Shown: positions 1 to 31,412, numbered from the stretch's first letter. The stretch: 64,000 nucleotides of DNA from Muraenolepis orangiensis (GCA_027704905.1 CM051000.1:20135254-20199253); one strand, 5' to 3'. A program made the numbers and translations. The notes: generated from the sequence alone by a model not told the origin.

Positions 1-568
1 ATACTACGTACACACAAGGACACTGTACTGTTCCTGCTTCCTCAATAACTGAACACGCTAGGGTTGGACTGCAGTACCCCTTAATGAGAACAGACCGGGA
101 AAATAACCACAATTTAGTCCTGAAAATCCTTGCCTCATTACATGATGGGGTTTGAAAAACCCGACAATCTTTAAATTCAGCAGTGCACCACAACACACGC
201 TCCTCCCTATATCCTGCAGATGAGCCCTAGCAAAGCACCATCCAATCAAGACATGTACAACATCTATCTTATAAATATGGCAGCCATTTACAGGCAGGTT
301 TTATCCATAGCTTGCAGAGGTGTAATTCGGGTGCAATTGAATTAATTCAGGATCATTAGTTAATAATTGGATTTTACCACCAGGTGTGAGTGCAGTTTCA
401 AAAGTTGTCATGCGACAGATCAGTCTACCACTTGGCACATTCCACTGGGTAGGCTGGTAGACCTGATGTCGTCATCATAGATCTGGGTGGACACTCCCAC
501 TGTGTGATGTCATCAAGTCACAGACAATTTTTGTCAATTGACCATTTCAATTTTGCCCCAGGTTGACC
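1..568. other. Intronic sequence at left edge, no exon seen
   Basis: This stretch lies beyond the donor of the last talin exon in the window, so it should be intron 14. I looked on the minus strand for the next expected talin exon (rod bundle R1, following the NLTAG motif) and found none. No repeat family was recognised here apart from the 16-bp tandem array that begins at 569. Confidence 0.5.
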
Positions 569-712
569 AGGGGACCAATTAACCAGGTAAGTGGTTAACC
601 AGGTGACTAGTTAACAAGGGGACTAGTTGATGAGGTGACTAGTAAACCAGGTAACTAGTTGATTATGTGACTAGTAAACCAGGTGACTAGTTAACCCGGT
701 AACTAGGCATAT
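569..712. repeat. 16-bp tandem repeat beside talin exon 14
   Basis: About nine degenerate copies of a 16-bp unit, typified by aggtgactagttaacc, run in perfect register from 569 to 712. The array ends 8 bases before the exon border at 721, so in transcript sense it starts right after the 5' splice site of exon 14. Confidence 0.85.
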
Positions 713-720
713 GGACCCAC

Positions 721-19676
<18,956 letters not shown>

Positions 19677-19834
19677 CTTGGCGGGGATGGAGGGGGATGT
19701 GAGGGGGTGTGTGTGTGTGTGTGTGTGTGCGTTTGTGTGTGTATATACACCACTAGGTTGGTCCGGAAACACCTGGGGAGGAGACAGGAGGAACCACGGT
19801 CAGGGGGGAAAGACACCACACGTCTGAGGATTGG

Positions 19835-19948
19835 AACACAAGGACACACCTCAGGGACACCACGACACTTGGCTAGGAGTCGGAGTCGGGGGGGGAATCG
19901 AACCAGCAACCTTACGGTTCCCAGACAACACGCTCTACCTCCTGACGA
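19835..19948 (-). mobile_element. SINE, 5' part, minus strand
   Basis: In minus sense: A-box aggtagagcgtgttg, B-box ggttgctggttcgattcccc, then gtggtgtccctgag as in the SINE at 8889. Located just upstream of the talin start exon. Confidence 0.65.
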
Positions 19949-20237
19949 GAACACACACACGGCATGCATACAAAAGCCCTACTCTGCCCAATTCCACACA
20001 TCCCAAACCCAGCACCACATCCTCAATCACCAACACCTCCATACACAACAAGTTCCCCAGACCAGAGGTGACAATTCAAACAAAGCATTTCTGTCAGGAG
20101 GAGAACAGGGCCCATGGTTACGATGGTAATAACAGGCTACCTGCCAGCCAAGGTCACACTTTTAACAGATGCCCACAGCCCACCCATCAGTGGTGTGGAC
20201 ACACACACACACAAATCACACATTTTGTGTGTGTGTC

Positions 20238-20525
20238 ATTGAATCCTCTTTATTGGTCACATACAGGTTTACACACAGTGAAATACATTTAACCCTTCCT
20301 AGTACCAGGAGCAGTGGGCAGCTATTGTATATACAGCTCCCGGGGAGGCAGTGTAGGGGTCTGGTGCCTTGCTCAAGGGCACCTCAGCAGAGGCCCAGGA
20401 GGCGAACCGGCACCTTTTTCCATTTACCAGTTCTCACTCCGTACTTGGTCCGTTTCGGGGTCTTGAACTGGCGACCCTCCGGTTCCCCAAGCCAAGAACC
20501 AACAGACTGAGCTACTGTCGCCCCA
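20238..20525 (-). mobile_element. tRNA-derived SINE, second type, minus strand
   Basis: In minus sense it begins gcgacagtagctcagtctgt (A box), then ggtcgccagttcaagacccc (B box), a body with ccttgagcaaggcacc-like sequence and a tail aataaagaggattcaat. The same head, body and tail recur on the plus strand at 34204-34511. Confidence 0.8.
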
Positions 20526-22030
20526 TCATTCATCACGCATATGCCATGTTAATGTCACAACTACATCCTAATTGGACTTCACAGACTTGAGTCTTGTGTG
20601 CAGAACCAGAGGGCAGCAGTAAGAAGGAGAAGAAGGAAGAGAAGGAGATGGAGGAGGAGGAGGAGAAGCAGAAGAAGTAGCAGAATATGGCCCTGGCCTG
20701 GGAAACACTGACCTCCCCAAACAGGAGGGCCTCTGTTTGGGGAGGGGGGGGCCAATGGGAACATAGTTTCCTTCTGTAGTCACCGTTCCGGAGGGAGAGG
20801 TGAGGGGTGATGAATGTACACATGCAGACGCCCCGCCCTCACCACTCACCACCAACCCCCCCCCCCCCCCCCAGTGTGACCTTCTGACCCTCAGCAGGAT
20901 GTATAGAATCTGGTTCCCAAGTGAGATGTTGGCAGTCACCAACAGTGAGAAAGGAGGTTAAAAAGGCCCGGCAGTGCAGACGGCCCACCGTAAGGCCAGC
21001 GTCTAGACGAGTCGTGAGTCATGTATGTACTGGATGCAAACATACATACTGAATTTATTAACATCAACCAGTATAGACACACGTGTGTGTTGTTGACTAG
21101 GTCTAGATTCTTTATTTTTTACATGTGTACAAGTACGATGCTTACTCCCCATTCACTCCCGCATTCTGAATTGCTATACTATACACTATAAACTATACAC
21201 ACTATACTATAACGATACTATATACAATAATAAAGTGTCTACTCAAGTGGATGATATTGATGATATTTTCATATGGCCGATAAAAAGCATTTTAAAGTGA
21301 CTGTCGTCCAGCTTCATGGTGAGTGGTATCCGCATCACGCATACAGTGCAGAGCAGCGCAGTAACAGTCATGCGTCCAGTAAGTCCAGTAAGTCCAGTTA
21401 AAAAGTATGACAGCGTAATGTAATATTAGAGGTGTGGTAGTGGCAGCACCCATAACAGTTGAGAGACCGGACCACAGGGAGGAGAAAACATGGTGCCCAG
21501 GGGGGGGGGGGTGCAGTGCATTATGATTGACGTGGCCTTATTCCGACACCTGGTCCGAAAGAGTTCCTCGATACATGGGTGTGTATAGTTGTTGTGTTGT
21601 CTGCTACACTGGGATAAACTAGTTTCACTATGTTAAAATTGCGAGGTTTAAAAGAGTCAATCTTTTTTTGTATTGCTTATCCCTCTTTGTGGGTTTTTTT
21701 TGTTGTTGCATGAACCGGTCGCACAGACCTTTATAAACCTAGCGAGTTCTGATCCGAACACACAAGTGTTAGAATGAAAGAGGTGAGGTTCTCACCAACG
21801 GCAGAAGCTGTGAAACTCTGCAACGCCATCAAAGCAGCTTCGCGGTTCCAAACATCGCTGGCATTTAAAGAAACACAATCGGAACAATCGACTGAAGAGG
21901 CCTTTAGCACCCGGCTTCCTGCCGTCTGGAAGGTCACTCGCCACGGGCTCACAAAGACTCTCACAAAGTAGGGATTGTTATGTCCGATATGACATAACGT
22001 TTGGCTCGTTGATATGCGGCGTATAACCAT
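20526..22030. other. Gene-free stretch
   Basis: No coding similarity on either strand. Contains a purine tract (20610-20675), a C16 run near 20858, an L2/Rex-like tail hint (ctttattttttacatg near 21108) and a short aagtccagt tandem near 21378. Possibly part of a long talin first intron. Confidence 0.45.
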
Positions 22031-22130
22031 TAGTAGGGCCTACCGTAAGGCACACACACACACACACACACAGAGACAGTAGGGCCGACCATAAGGCATA
22101 CACACACACACACACACACACGCACACATA
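22031..22130. repeat. Duplicated ~52-bp block with CA runs
   Basis: Two copies of tagggcc-accgtaaggca followed by a (CA)10-13 run. Also nearby, (GGT)6 at 22182-22200 and (CCA)5 at 22266-22281 are complementary and could pair. Confidence 0.8.
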
Positions 22131-22539
22131 GTAACGTGCTCCCACACTGCCAGGCTTAAGCAGCCATCTGACATGAAGGCCTGGTGGTGGTGGTGGTGGT
22201 TCCTCCTACACTCCCTGGATGCTCCTCACGCCTCAGAATATTGAGCAGATATTCATCAGAACCAGCCCACCACCACCACCACATTAGTCTGACTTCATAC
22301 TCCATGTGAATGCATTGTGTGTTGTGGGGACGCACGAGCGCCGCGCCTCGCTCAATGTGATCAGCGGTGGGCTGGACCGGGTTTATGAACGGTGTGAATC
22401 ATTGAAGGGGATCTATTATTTAGATGACAGCATTATCACAGCGTTTACATTGTTTAAAGCCAAATACATTTGACTTATTCAGAGAATGAATATATATATA
22501 TAAGATAGCTTCTGGAACATGGCCGGGTGGACAATTAGG

Positions 22540-22760
<221 letters not shown>

Positions 22761-24534
22761 CGGGGGGTAAAGGTTCAGTGTCCATGTGTGTATTTGGGGT
22801 CAGAGCCATGACAGAGCGGGGCCCCTGGGTCAGAGTGCATCAGATCCACCAACCACTCCACCACACGGAGACTCTCTCAGAAAACGAGAGAGAGAGATGC
22901 ACCCATTGTTCTGGAGATCAATGAGCCAGAACATAGCTGGATTGGAATCCTCCGTCTCAGTTACACACACACACAAAACTTTCCACAGTACAGCTCAGGG
23001 ACATGGGGAGTATATTCGATAGCAGGCAACCCATCACATCAATAGCTCATTTCAGGCCACACTCCACAGGACACAAAATGGACGACACAAGCACAAGAAC
23101 AAAATCATCGTCGGTTGTTTGTGTCCCTCCTGAGACTTCCCGCTATAGTTTGCCTGTAATCCTCATCCTATCCTCATCCTGCGATGTCCCTTAAAAACAG
23201 AGAGAGAGAGAACGACCCAAAACAAAGTAACTAAAGGAGACTCAGGGTGCGTCACAGCGCAATAAATACACAATTCGAGCGCAGATTGCATATCACGCCA
23301 GACCACTAAACACAAGTGACCTCACCAGACGCCTCACGAGTCTCTCCACGGGGAGGGGAGACTACAACAAAACACCTTTTCTAGATCAAATAAAATAAAT
23401 ATATATATATTTATATGATATATATCTTGCAGAGGATAAAGCCACTTATTAGCCACTTTATCGTTTGTTTACTTGTGTGGAGTATAGCATAGGGTTGTTT
23501 ATAGTATATATTGTTTATAGAGTATTGTACAGTATAAAGCATATATAGTGTTGTTTAGTTGTATAGTATAGAACTGTATAGTATAGTATCGTGTGGTTGT
23601 GTGTATCAAATCAGAATGCGGGAATGAATGGACGTGTTCCATTGTGCTCGTTACACATGGCGAAAAATAAAGAATCATGAATCTGAACATTATGATTCAT
23701 GGTGGTCACGTGTAACCCCCCCCCCCCGGTAGAGATTTATCGGTAGGAATGGGTTAAGTTATGCATAACCGGGCCGTGGGTAGGGCAGCAGGATACCAGG
23801 GCAGCTGACAACTGGGAGGAGGCTGTCCTGGAGAATTTACAGTCAAAGATAACTTACTATCACGCTCACGCATCATACAGTCACCAAAACAATTCCTTAC
23901 CAAGTATTGCTCTACGGTTAGGGTAGTTTAAGAAAAAACTCCACACGTTACTTTAAATAAAGCAAAGAATGATGCGTTATAAAAAGGTGCTTAAGCATAC
24001 TAACATCTTGGTTTGTCTAACAGTGAAACAGCTGGAATGCATCCGTGGATAAGCAAGGAAAACTGAGTGATTCTCTGCGCTGTATTGACACTCGCTTAAC
24101 CCCCCCCTCTCACCACCAGTCACCATCAGCCTCCAGCCCGGCTCCTTACTCACTTGGGTCCTGACTCACGCTTACACATTCTCCCCTAGCTTATGGAGTC
24201 ACTCACACACACTCACACTCAGGAGCAGCATAAACTAGCACCTCAAAGGAGAGCTAAATATGGGAAATAAGGCTAGTTAGTCACGTCCATGGCGGCAGAG
24301 ATGGGAGACGAGGACATGCTTTTCATACCATTTCAGTTACACACACCGCGACGGGTCTGCTGGCTGCCTGCCTGCGTGCGTGCATGCAAGCGCACACACT
24401 CCATCTCTGCCTAGTTCTCTCCATCCATATTAGTGTGTAGTATGGGCCTTGGCAGACACCAGGTGTTGCAGCTGACTGACTGTTACCTGCACAAAACCCC
24501 TGCCCAGTAATATCCTCTACATCGCTACTATACT

Positions 24535-24570
<36 letters not shown>

Positions 24571-25271
24571 AACACACGCTGGTACAATATAAATAATTGT
24601 GGATTCATGTTGGGCTTTTGCCTTCCCATACCAATCAAAAGGTTGTATTTTATGAATGCATTTAGTACTTACTTAACATATTTAGATAATATGAATTATT
24701 ATACAATTATTATAAAAAGTAGAAAGAGGTCAACCTTGTGCAGTGTTGGGTGTGAGACAGTGATTCAAACAAAGGGTTAAAAGCATTATTATCCGCCCAT
24801 CCACCCAAGTGTGTTCTGCTACACATGTACACATGTGTTGCGTGACACGATAAGTTATAGAGCAACAGCTCTGTTGAATAACCAGAAACCACAGGAAACG
24901 TTCCGGTGCAGCAGAATAATTCCCAGCCATCTCATTTCCTCCGGTTAGCGGGGAAGAATCAAAGCCGGTCTCGGCCGCGAGATAAGATAACGATGTGGAT
25001 AGCCGAGAACGGAGGGAGCGCCAATCAGCCAGCGCTAGAGGGGTCGACTGCTCTCCCTTGACAACAAACAGACCAGCTTCTATCCCAAAAAGGGATTGTG
25101 TCCCAATTTAACCCGAACGAGTGGAGAATACGGACGGTGCACTGCTTTGGTTGGAGTGCCGAGGACTTGCTTGGACCTTTTTTAGTAGACTTATGGTGCT
25201 TTTTCCACTGCACGGTACGAACTCAACTCAACCCAACCTGGGACAAAAGATGTGAATAGTAGCTGGTGCTT
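22761..25271. other. Gene-free stretch
   Basis: Nothing coding recognised. Holds a C10 run near 23718, a GTATAGTATT-rich degenerate tract (23480-23600), and a short (CA)n at 24538-24569. Several 60-80-codon frames show no conserved motif. Confidence 0.45.
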
Positions 25272-25465
25272 GAGGGCCCTACCTCCACCACACCAAAAAG
25301 TCTCCTGGACACGGGTCTGTACACAAATCTAATCAACCGTTTGATTTGTCCATAAGTAATCTAACCACCAAGTTCTGTCCTATCTTGCGAACAGAAAACA
25401 AAAAAACTGAAAACTGACCGACAAACAGGGGGTGAAAACATAACCTCCGTAATAACGAAGTAATA
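25272..25465 (+). repeat. Dispersed repeat family X, copy 3
   Basis: Starts gagggccct, then caccacaccaaaaagtctcc, taatctaaccaccaagttct and ends with aaaacataacctccg. This is the reference orientation of the family. Confidence 0.75.
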
Positions 25466-26052
25466 ACGCTTTTTGTTGGAAATAGTGATCAAAAAAATGT
25501 GAAAAAATAAATAAATAAGATCGGTATGATTGAGAATCAATCAATCATATCATGAGAGACGGATCATGAGAATCAGTATGGACATGGTCGTACGTACACA
25601 AGGTCCATCGTATATGATCTTACGTGCTTATGACTTGATGCCTTTTTAAAATGGCCTCCATGTCAGAAAACCATAACCGCTCACTGTTCTGGTTAGATGT
25701 GAACGAGACGGCGTGTTTGCCTGAGTCTGCTTTGTGTACTATCGGGTTATCTCTCCTCCACCACCACCACCTCCTCCTCCTCCATCCAGACTACAGTCGC
25801 AGTTGGCATGGCAACGCGAGGATCCCTAGTAACCCGAAAGCTCCTCGAACAGCACAAGAAACGGAGGAGAGGTGGAACTCATTACAAATATATATACAAA
25901 CTTTTATCCACAGCATGATTGGCCCCAACACACACACACTGTGCGCTGAACACAATCATAACTTGATATCAGTCAATAAAAGGACGATGGTATAAGCATA
26001 TGGATTTCCACTCACACAACGTATTCAGAGAGAAACTAATTCTCTTATATAT
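25466..26052. other. Gene-free stretch
   Basis: A 114-codon plus frame at 25651-25995 passes through a (CCA/TCC)n tract and shows no recognisable domain. No other feature. Confidence 0.4.
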
Positions 26053-26142
26053 ATATAGATATAGATATAGATATAGATATAGATATAGAGAGAGAGAGAG
26101 AGAGATATATATATATATTCTCTCTCTCTCTCTCTCTCTCTC
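26053..26142. repeat. (GATATA)n then palindromic (GA)n(TA)n(TC)n
   Basis: atagat repeats to ~26087, then GA (26087-26105), TA (26105-26119) and TC (26119-26142). The GA and TC arms are mutually complementary around a self-complementary TA centre. Confidence 0.9.
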
Positions 26143-26321
26143 GGAATATATCAATGTCAAACCACATACTGCCAAGTAGTATAGGTTGTAAAAATCTGTG
26201 AGTGATTGCTGTGAAATTACTTTTACAACTTGAGCACATAATTCTAAACCGTGGCCCTCTGGTCCAGACCAGTGGCTTACCGAGTCATCACGCAGCCACT
26301 CCTCTAGGGGTTTGAGAAGCT

Positions 26322-26341
26322 GGGGGGGGGGGGGGGGGGGG
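26322..26341. repeat. Poly-G run, 20 bases
   Basis: Pure G homopolymer. Length is prone to sequencing error. Confidence 0.9.
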
Positions 26342-27203
26342 AGATACACTTCCCTTCCTGGGTCCAGCTCTAGGTCTCCTGGGAAATGAAGTACTTTTCA
26401 TTTCCAGAGCGCCGAGGTCTCGTTCACACGGAATATTAATTTGTGCTTTTCATAAACACGCAAGCGTGCAAAGACAAGCTATTTTAATGGAGAGAACACA
26501 ACCCCCAGTGAGCAAAAAACATTTGCCGAGCAGTAACACGTCCATTAATGAGATTCATTAGGAGTTAATTAATGAGAAGCACTGTACCCACTGTACCGTC
26601 GCACAGACAGCAGCGCTAGACGGTTCAAACATTACAAACGATGGGGAATCGATAAAGTGTGTTGTGTAAAAAAGATGACTCATTGCTTTCCCTTAGGCTG
26701 CGCTGTAGCGTGGGGCCAGGAGTACAATGTCAATAGCCTATGCTAAACGCTCACCGTGTGGGCAAAAACAACCATCTCAAATCAAAATGCGTGACCCCTA
26801 AAGCTAAAAAACGACGTAAAAACGAGGCTACATGAAACATGAGCCGTTCCGTCTTCTCCTACATCCTCCGGTGTTCCCTTGCTAATATTAGCAGTACTAT
26901 GATCTCCAAGAATACCACAAGAAGAACCAAGAAAGAAAAAGTAAAAATAGACTGGAAGCTGTGGTGTAAAATAATGTTGATTCTCACCACCCGGGTGGAT
27001 GGAGATGCCTCACCATGCTGGCTGGCAAAGGACAAGTCTTTGGGTGCCATGCTGGGCCAAGAGCTGGCGCATTTCCAACCGGTTATGAAATCCAGTTGTC
27101 GAAAGAAGGGTTCGCTCCATTGAAGGAAACGACTCGTGGTACGCAGCAATGAATGCATTTTTGCGGTGGTGAAATTTGAAACACCTGACTGTACTTTTGC
27201 CTG
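26342..27203. other. Gene-free stretch
   Basis: No recognised product. A 118-codon minus frame (26859-27215) ends in a hydrophobic run resembling a membrane segment but has no family match that I can see. Confidence 0.4.
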
Positions 27204-27415
27204 TTGAGGACACATGGTAGACGCTTCAGGTCCATCAAATCACAGACAAAGGGACTCGAGAACAGCTCCTACCTTAGAGCCATAAGAGAATTGAACAACA
27301 AACATCAAACACTAACACGGACTGTTCTGTGTAACAAACCATCACCTACAATACTGTATTGCATCAATACTACTTACGTAAACATGTTACTAATATTTAG
27401 TTAGTTATGTTTGTT
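27204..27415 (+). pseudogene. Probable LINE 3' end relic
   Basis: The frame from 27204 reads GRRFRSIKSQTKGLENSSYL then RAIRELNN, resembling the C-terminal end of non-LTR retrotransposon ORF2 (an R-x-F/Y-R-S ... N-S-x-x-P/L ... I-x-x-L-N pattern). An AT-rich 3' UTR-like stretch follows. The upstream RT domain is missing. Confidence 0.4.
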
Positions 27416-27700
27416 TGCTTATATATATATATAGCTATCTATACATCTATATATCAGAGAAGTCTCTTCCATTGAGGAAAGGTGTTTGTGTTTACACAAA
27501 ATACACTTTTCCCTCAAATCTCACTCAATTCTAATTACATTAGGTGTGTCTGGTAGCACTAGCCACTGTGCATATAATCTCTATTCCGATTTTTAACTCC
27601 ATCATTAATGGAGTAATCGCTAAATATCTATTTTTCATCAAAACAAGGCTCCTTCCCCCTCAGATCACAATTGATTTCCATTCTGCATGGCTTGTCTGCT

Positions 27701-27736
27701 AATATGACCCACTAATTATCATTAGTGGGTCATATT
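27701..27736. repeat. Perfect 16-bp hairpin with 4-nt loop
   Basis: aatatgacccactaat at 27701-27716 and its exact complement at 27721-27736 flank the loop tatc. A smaller palindrome, actccat-catta-atggagt, lies ~100 bp to the left. Confidence 0.92.
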
Positions 27737-28562
27737 GTATGGCCGGATGAGCTACTGCATTCATTGACGCAATCTCTATAGTAGGCCTTTATTGTCATGT
27801 GAAGAACAGAATCCTGTCACGGTCATTCCCACCGGCCGCCCAGGCTATGCATTATGTAGTTCTGTGGTCAGACCAACTCCTGAACATGTAAGAATTAACA
27901 GCTTTCACAGTACAAATTACAAACTATATCTCAAAAAGACACCAATTACAATTCTAGCAAGCTTTAAATCAGTGCATACTTCCAGAGAAAATTAACATTC
28001 TTAATAAGATCTTCTCTTTGTCTGGTCGATTTCTCCTAGACAAAACTGAGCTTAAATTAAGATCAGAATGAGATGTTGGCCATTTAAATTTAATTCAGCT
28101 TCTAAGACTTCTTGTTTCACCAGATTGATCTATCTATTATTTTTGCTCCTTACTTATTACTCATTCTAAGGTTTAGGAGACCAGGTCAGACTTAAATCAG
28201 AGCCGATTTATTTCGGATAAGACAAATTAGAAACGATTGTAAGCGGCACAATGTTCCTCTGGGTATAGCTCACTAGTTACACACATCTCCTTATGCTGCT
28301 TCAAATGGGTCTGGGTTTGTCCTCTAAGATCTCCATCCACCAAACTACACCAAGTTTCACCAAGAGCACCGGCCACCACAGAGATATATCTATACTCATT
28401 TGCAGTACTGTACACATAGGGCCACTGCAATACGTCTCACTGGTTACAGCAAATATAAATATGTATATTATCATTTTATTTACTCCCATTTGGGTATGGT
28501 AGTTTTTCAATAACTCATATTTTTAATTGCCGTTTTTGTGTTAAGAGTGCAAGTGGAGCAGG

Positions 28563-28598
<36 letters not shown>

Positions 28599-29035
28599 AA
28601 GCCCCAGCAGACGATAAAAACATGTTCCATTTATTATTTTTCAATTCAATAGCAAATAGGAGAACAATCAGGTCGCTCAAAAAGAAGAAGAAAAAACCCC
28701 ATCTAAATGCTGTAGTCAAAGTACGAGCAAGAGGGCAACCAGGAGCCATGTGGTTCACCAGAGAACCGTCATAGGTTTGTTCTCCTCTAAAGACTCAGAC
28801 GTTGCCCCTGCATTAAAAGGGCGTCACAAGGCTTTCCAAAACCTTTTGTGGTCTCACAAGCCGGAGTGTCCCTCAGTTGTATGGTGATTGAGACAAATTA
28901 ATATCAGCACAACCTGCTTAAAAAGGAGATATTTACATTTGGTCAATTCACTTGACATCCCTCCAAAAAAAATCCCGGGATATTTTGCCAGAGGGCCTAA
29001 TCCAAGATGGTTGCTGGCGCCATCTTGAAACATTT
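27737..29035. other. Gene-free stretch
   Basis: AT-rich; a (GT)16 run at 28566-28597. No exon, RNA gene or named element recognised. Confidence 0.45.
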
Positions 29036-29697
29036 ACCATTGAACCAGAGCACCTAGAATCATGTAAGCATCTGGTGGCGTGGTGCGCTGACAACAACCT
29101 GGCCCTCAACACCAAGAAGACCAAGGAGCTCCATGTGGACTTTAGGAAGACCAGAGCTGGCGCACACACCCCCATCCTCATCAACGGAGGTCGAGCGTGT
29201 CTCCAGCTTCAAATTCCTGGGGGTCCACATCTCCGAGGACCTCTCTTGGTCCCTCAATGCCTCACTGGTAAAGAAGGCTCACCAGCGTCTCTTCTTCCTG
29301 AGGAGACTGAGGAAAGCCCTCCTGTCTCCTCAGATTCTGGTGAACTTTTACCGGTGTGCCATCGAAAGCACCCTCACCAACTGCACTGTTTCCGACCGGA
29401 AAGCGCCGCAAAAGGGAGGTTAAAACCGCCCAACGCATCGTTGGATTACCCCTTCCTGCAATAAACACTACCCACCACAAACGTGTCCAGTCCATGGCAC
29501 AAACCATGGACTGTTTTCCCTCCTCCCCTCTAGGAGGCGCTATAGAAACCTCTGTTCGAAGTCAAGCAGGCTCAGGAACAGCTTCTACCCCTCAGCTGTC
29601 ATCTCCCTGAACTCTGTACCACGATGACAGCCTGCTCAATATATCCTATAATACATCACCTCACTGTTGAATACTTTTATACTTACCTGTGTATATA
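29036..29697 (+). pseudogene. L2/Jockey-like LINE ORF2, 3' part, frameshifted
   Basis: C-terminal reverse-transcriptase region of a non-LTR retrotransposon. It reads WCADNNLALNTKKTKELHVD first, then, after a frameshift near 29190, VSSFKFLGVHISEDLSWSLN and FFLRRLRKALLSPQILVNFY. A deletion follows TLTN and another shift leads to KTAQRIVGLPLPAINTTHHK. Truncated at its 5' end and unable to encode a protein. The 3' UTR continues to 29697, is split by the Tc1-like element and resumes at 31190. Confidence 0.85.
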
Positions 29698-31187
29698 CTG
29701 TTGCAAGAAAAAGTATGTGAACCCTTTGGAATTACCTGGATTTCTGCACAATAGTCATAAAATGTGTTCTGACCTTCATCTAAGTCACAACAATAGACAA
29801 ACAGTCTGCTTAAACTAATACCACACAAACAATATGTTTTCATGTTTTTATTGAACACACCATGTAAACATTCACAGTGCAGGGTGGGAAAAGTATGTGA
29901 ACCCTTGGATTTAATAACTGGTTGACCCTCCTTTGGCAGCAATAACCTCAACCAAACGTTTCCTGTAGTTGCAGATCAGACCTGCACAACGGTCAGGAGG
30001 AATTTTGGACCATTCCTCTTCACAAAACTGAGGTCTTGAGGTCATGCCATAGTATCTCAATCGGGTTGAGGACAGGATTCTGACTGGGCCACTCCAGAAG
30101 GTGTATTTTCTTCTGTTGAAGCCATACTGTTGCCGTCAATTGGTGGACAGATGGCCTTAAGTTCCCCTGCTAAATGTCTTGGTAAACTTGGGAATTCATT
30201 TTTCCGTCGATGATAGCAATCTGCCCAGGCCCTGAGGCAGCAAAGCAGCCCCAAACCATGATGCGCCCTTCACCATACTTCAGTTGGGATGAGGTTTTGA
30301 TGTTTGTGTGCTGTGCCTTTTTTTCTCCACAGTGTTGTGTGTTCCTTCCAAACAACTCAACTTTGATTTAATCCGTCAGCAGAATATTTTGCCAGTAGTG
30401 CTGGAACATCCAGGTGCTCTTTTGCAAACTTTGAACGTGCAGCAATGGGTTTTTTTGGACAGCAGTGGCTTCCTCCATGGTGTCCTCCCATGAACTCCAT
30501 TCTTGTTCAGTGTTTTACGTATTGTAGATTTGTCAACAGATGTTAGCATGTGCCAGAGATTTTTGTAAGTCTTCAGCTGACACTGTTCTTCACCTCATTG
30601 AGCATTCTGCGCTGTGCTCTTGCAGTCATCTTTATAGGACGGCCACTCCTAGGGAGAGTATCAACAGTGCTGAACTTTCTCCATTTATAGACAATTTGTC
30701 TTACCATGGACTGATGAACATCAAGGCTTTTAGAGATACTTTTGTAACCCTTTCCAGCTTTATGCAGGTCAACAATTCTTAATCTTAGGTCTCCTGATAG
30801 GTCTTTTGTGCGAGGCATGGTTCACATCAGGCAATGCTTCTTGAGAATAGCAAACTCAAAACTGGTGTGTGTTTTTTATAGGGCAGGGCAGCTTTAACCA
30901 ACACCTCCAATCTCGTCTCATTGATTGGACTCCAGGTTGGCTGACTCCTGACTCCAATTAGCTCTTGGAGAAGTCATTAGCATAGGGGTTCACATACTTT
31001 TTCCACCCTGCACTGTGAATGTTTACATGGTGTGTTCAATAAAAACATAATTGTTTGTGTGGTATTAGTTTAAGCAGACTGTTTGTCTATTGTTGTGACT
31101 TAGATGAAGATCAGAACACATGTTATGACCAATTTATGCAGAAATCCAGGTAATTCTAAAGGGTTCACATACTTTTTCTTGCAACTG
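29698..31187 (-). mobile_element. Tc1-like DNA transposon with ~205-bp IR/DR termini, decayed
   Basis: The ends ctgttgcaag (29698) and gcaactg (31187, reverse complement cagttgc) are flanked by TA on both sides, the expected target duplication. The terminal inverted repeats (29698-29907 and 30979-31187) are ~90% alike. Each has gaaaaagtatgtgaaccc at both outer and inner ends, the IR/DR arrangement of fish Tc1-like elements. The element is 1,490 bp long and lies in the 3' UTR of the L2-like LINE. Confidence 0.92.
29911..30818 (-). pseudogene. Tc1-like transposase pseudogene
   Basis: Starts [20 protein letters not shown] with the paired-like helix-turn-helix and GRPIK motif. The catalytic core is disrupted: the first catalytic Asp region reads ILLTD followed by a stop. 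Downstream there are frame changes around GRIMVWGCFAASGPGQIAII, then MNSQVYQDI, and the block with the second Asp is degraded. The C-terminal VIAAKGGSTSY ends at the stop at 29911. It cannot make an active DD34E enzyme. Confidence 0.9.
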
Positions 31188-31189
31188 TA

Positions 31190-31412
31190 TATATATATAT
31201 ACATATTATTATGCACATATCTCATACATACTCTATAAGCAATCTTATAACTGTTTTTATACCTAGTAGACTGTCTTTTAGCAACTGTAAATGATATATT
31301 ACCATGCACTTTACTGCAACATTTGCACTAGATGCCAAAAATGTTTTCGCTGTACTGTACTTTGTGCTGTACAATGACAATCAATTGTAATCTAATCTAA
31401 TGTATGAAGACA
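31190..31412 (+). mobile_element. L2-like LINE 3' UTR end (after Tc1 insertion)
   Basis: Continues the LINE interrupted at 29697: cctagtagactgtctt, attaccatgcactttactg, cactgta-like ctgtactgtactttgtgctg and the terminal (aatct)n-type repeat gtaatctaatctaatg. The same sequence recurs in reverse at 60951-61290. Confidence 0.85.

Noticed and set aside
20238..20525. A functional tRNA gene
   Set aside because: A and B boxes are present but no cloverleaf with acceptor stem can be formed, and a SINE body and tail follow; a sister copy at 34204 confirms a SINE.
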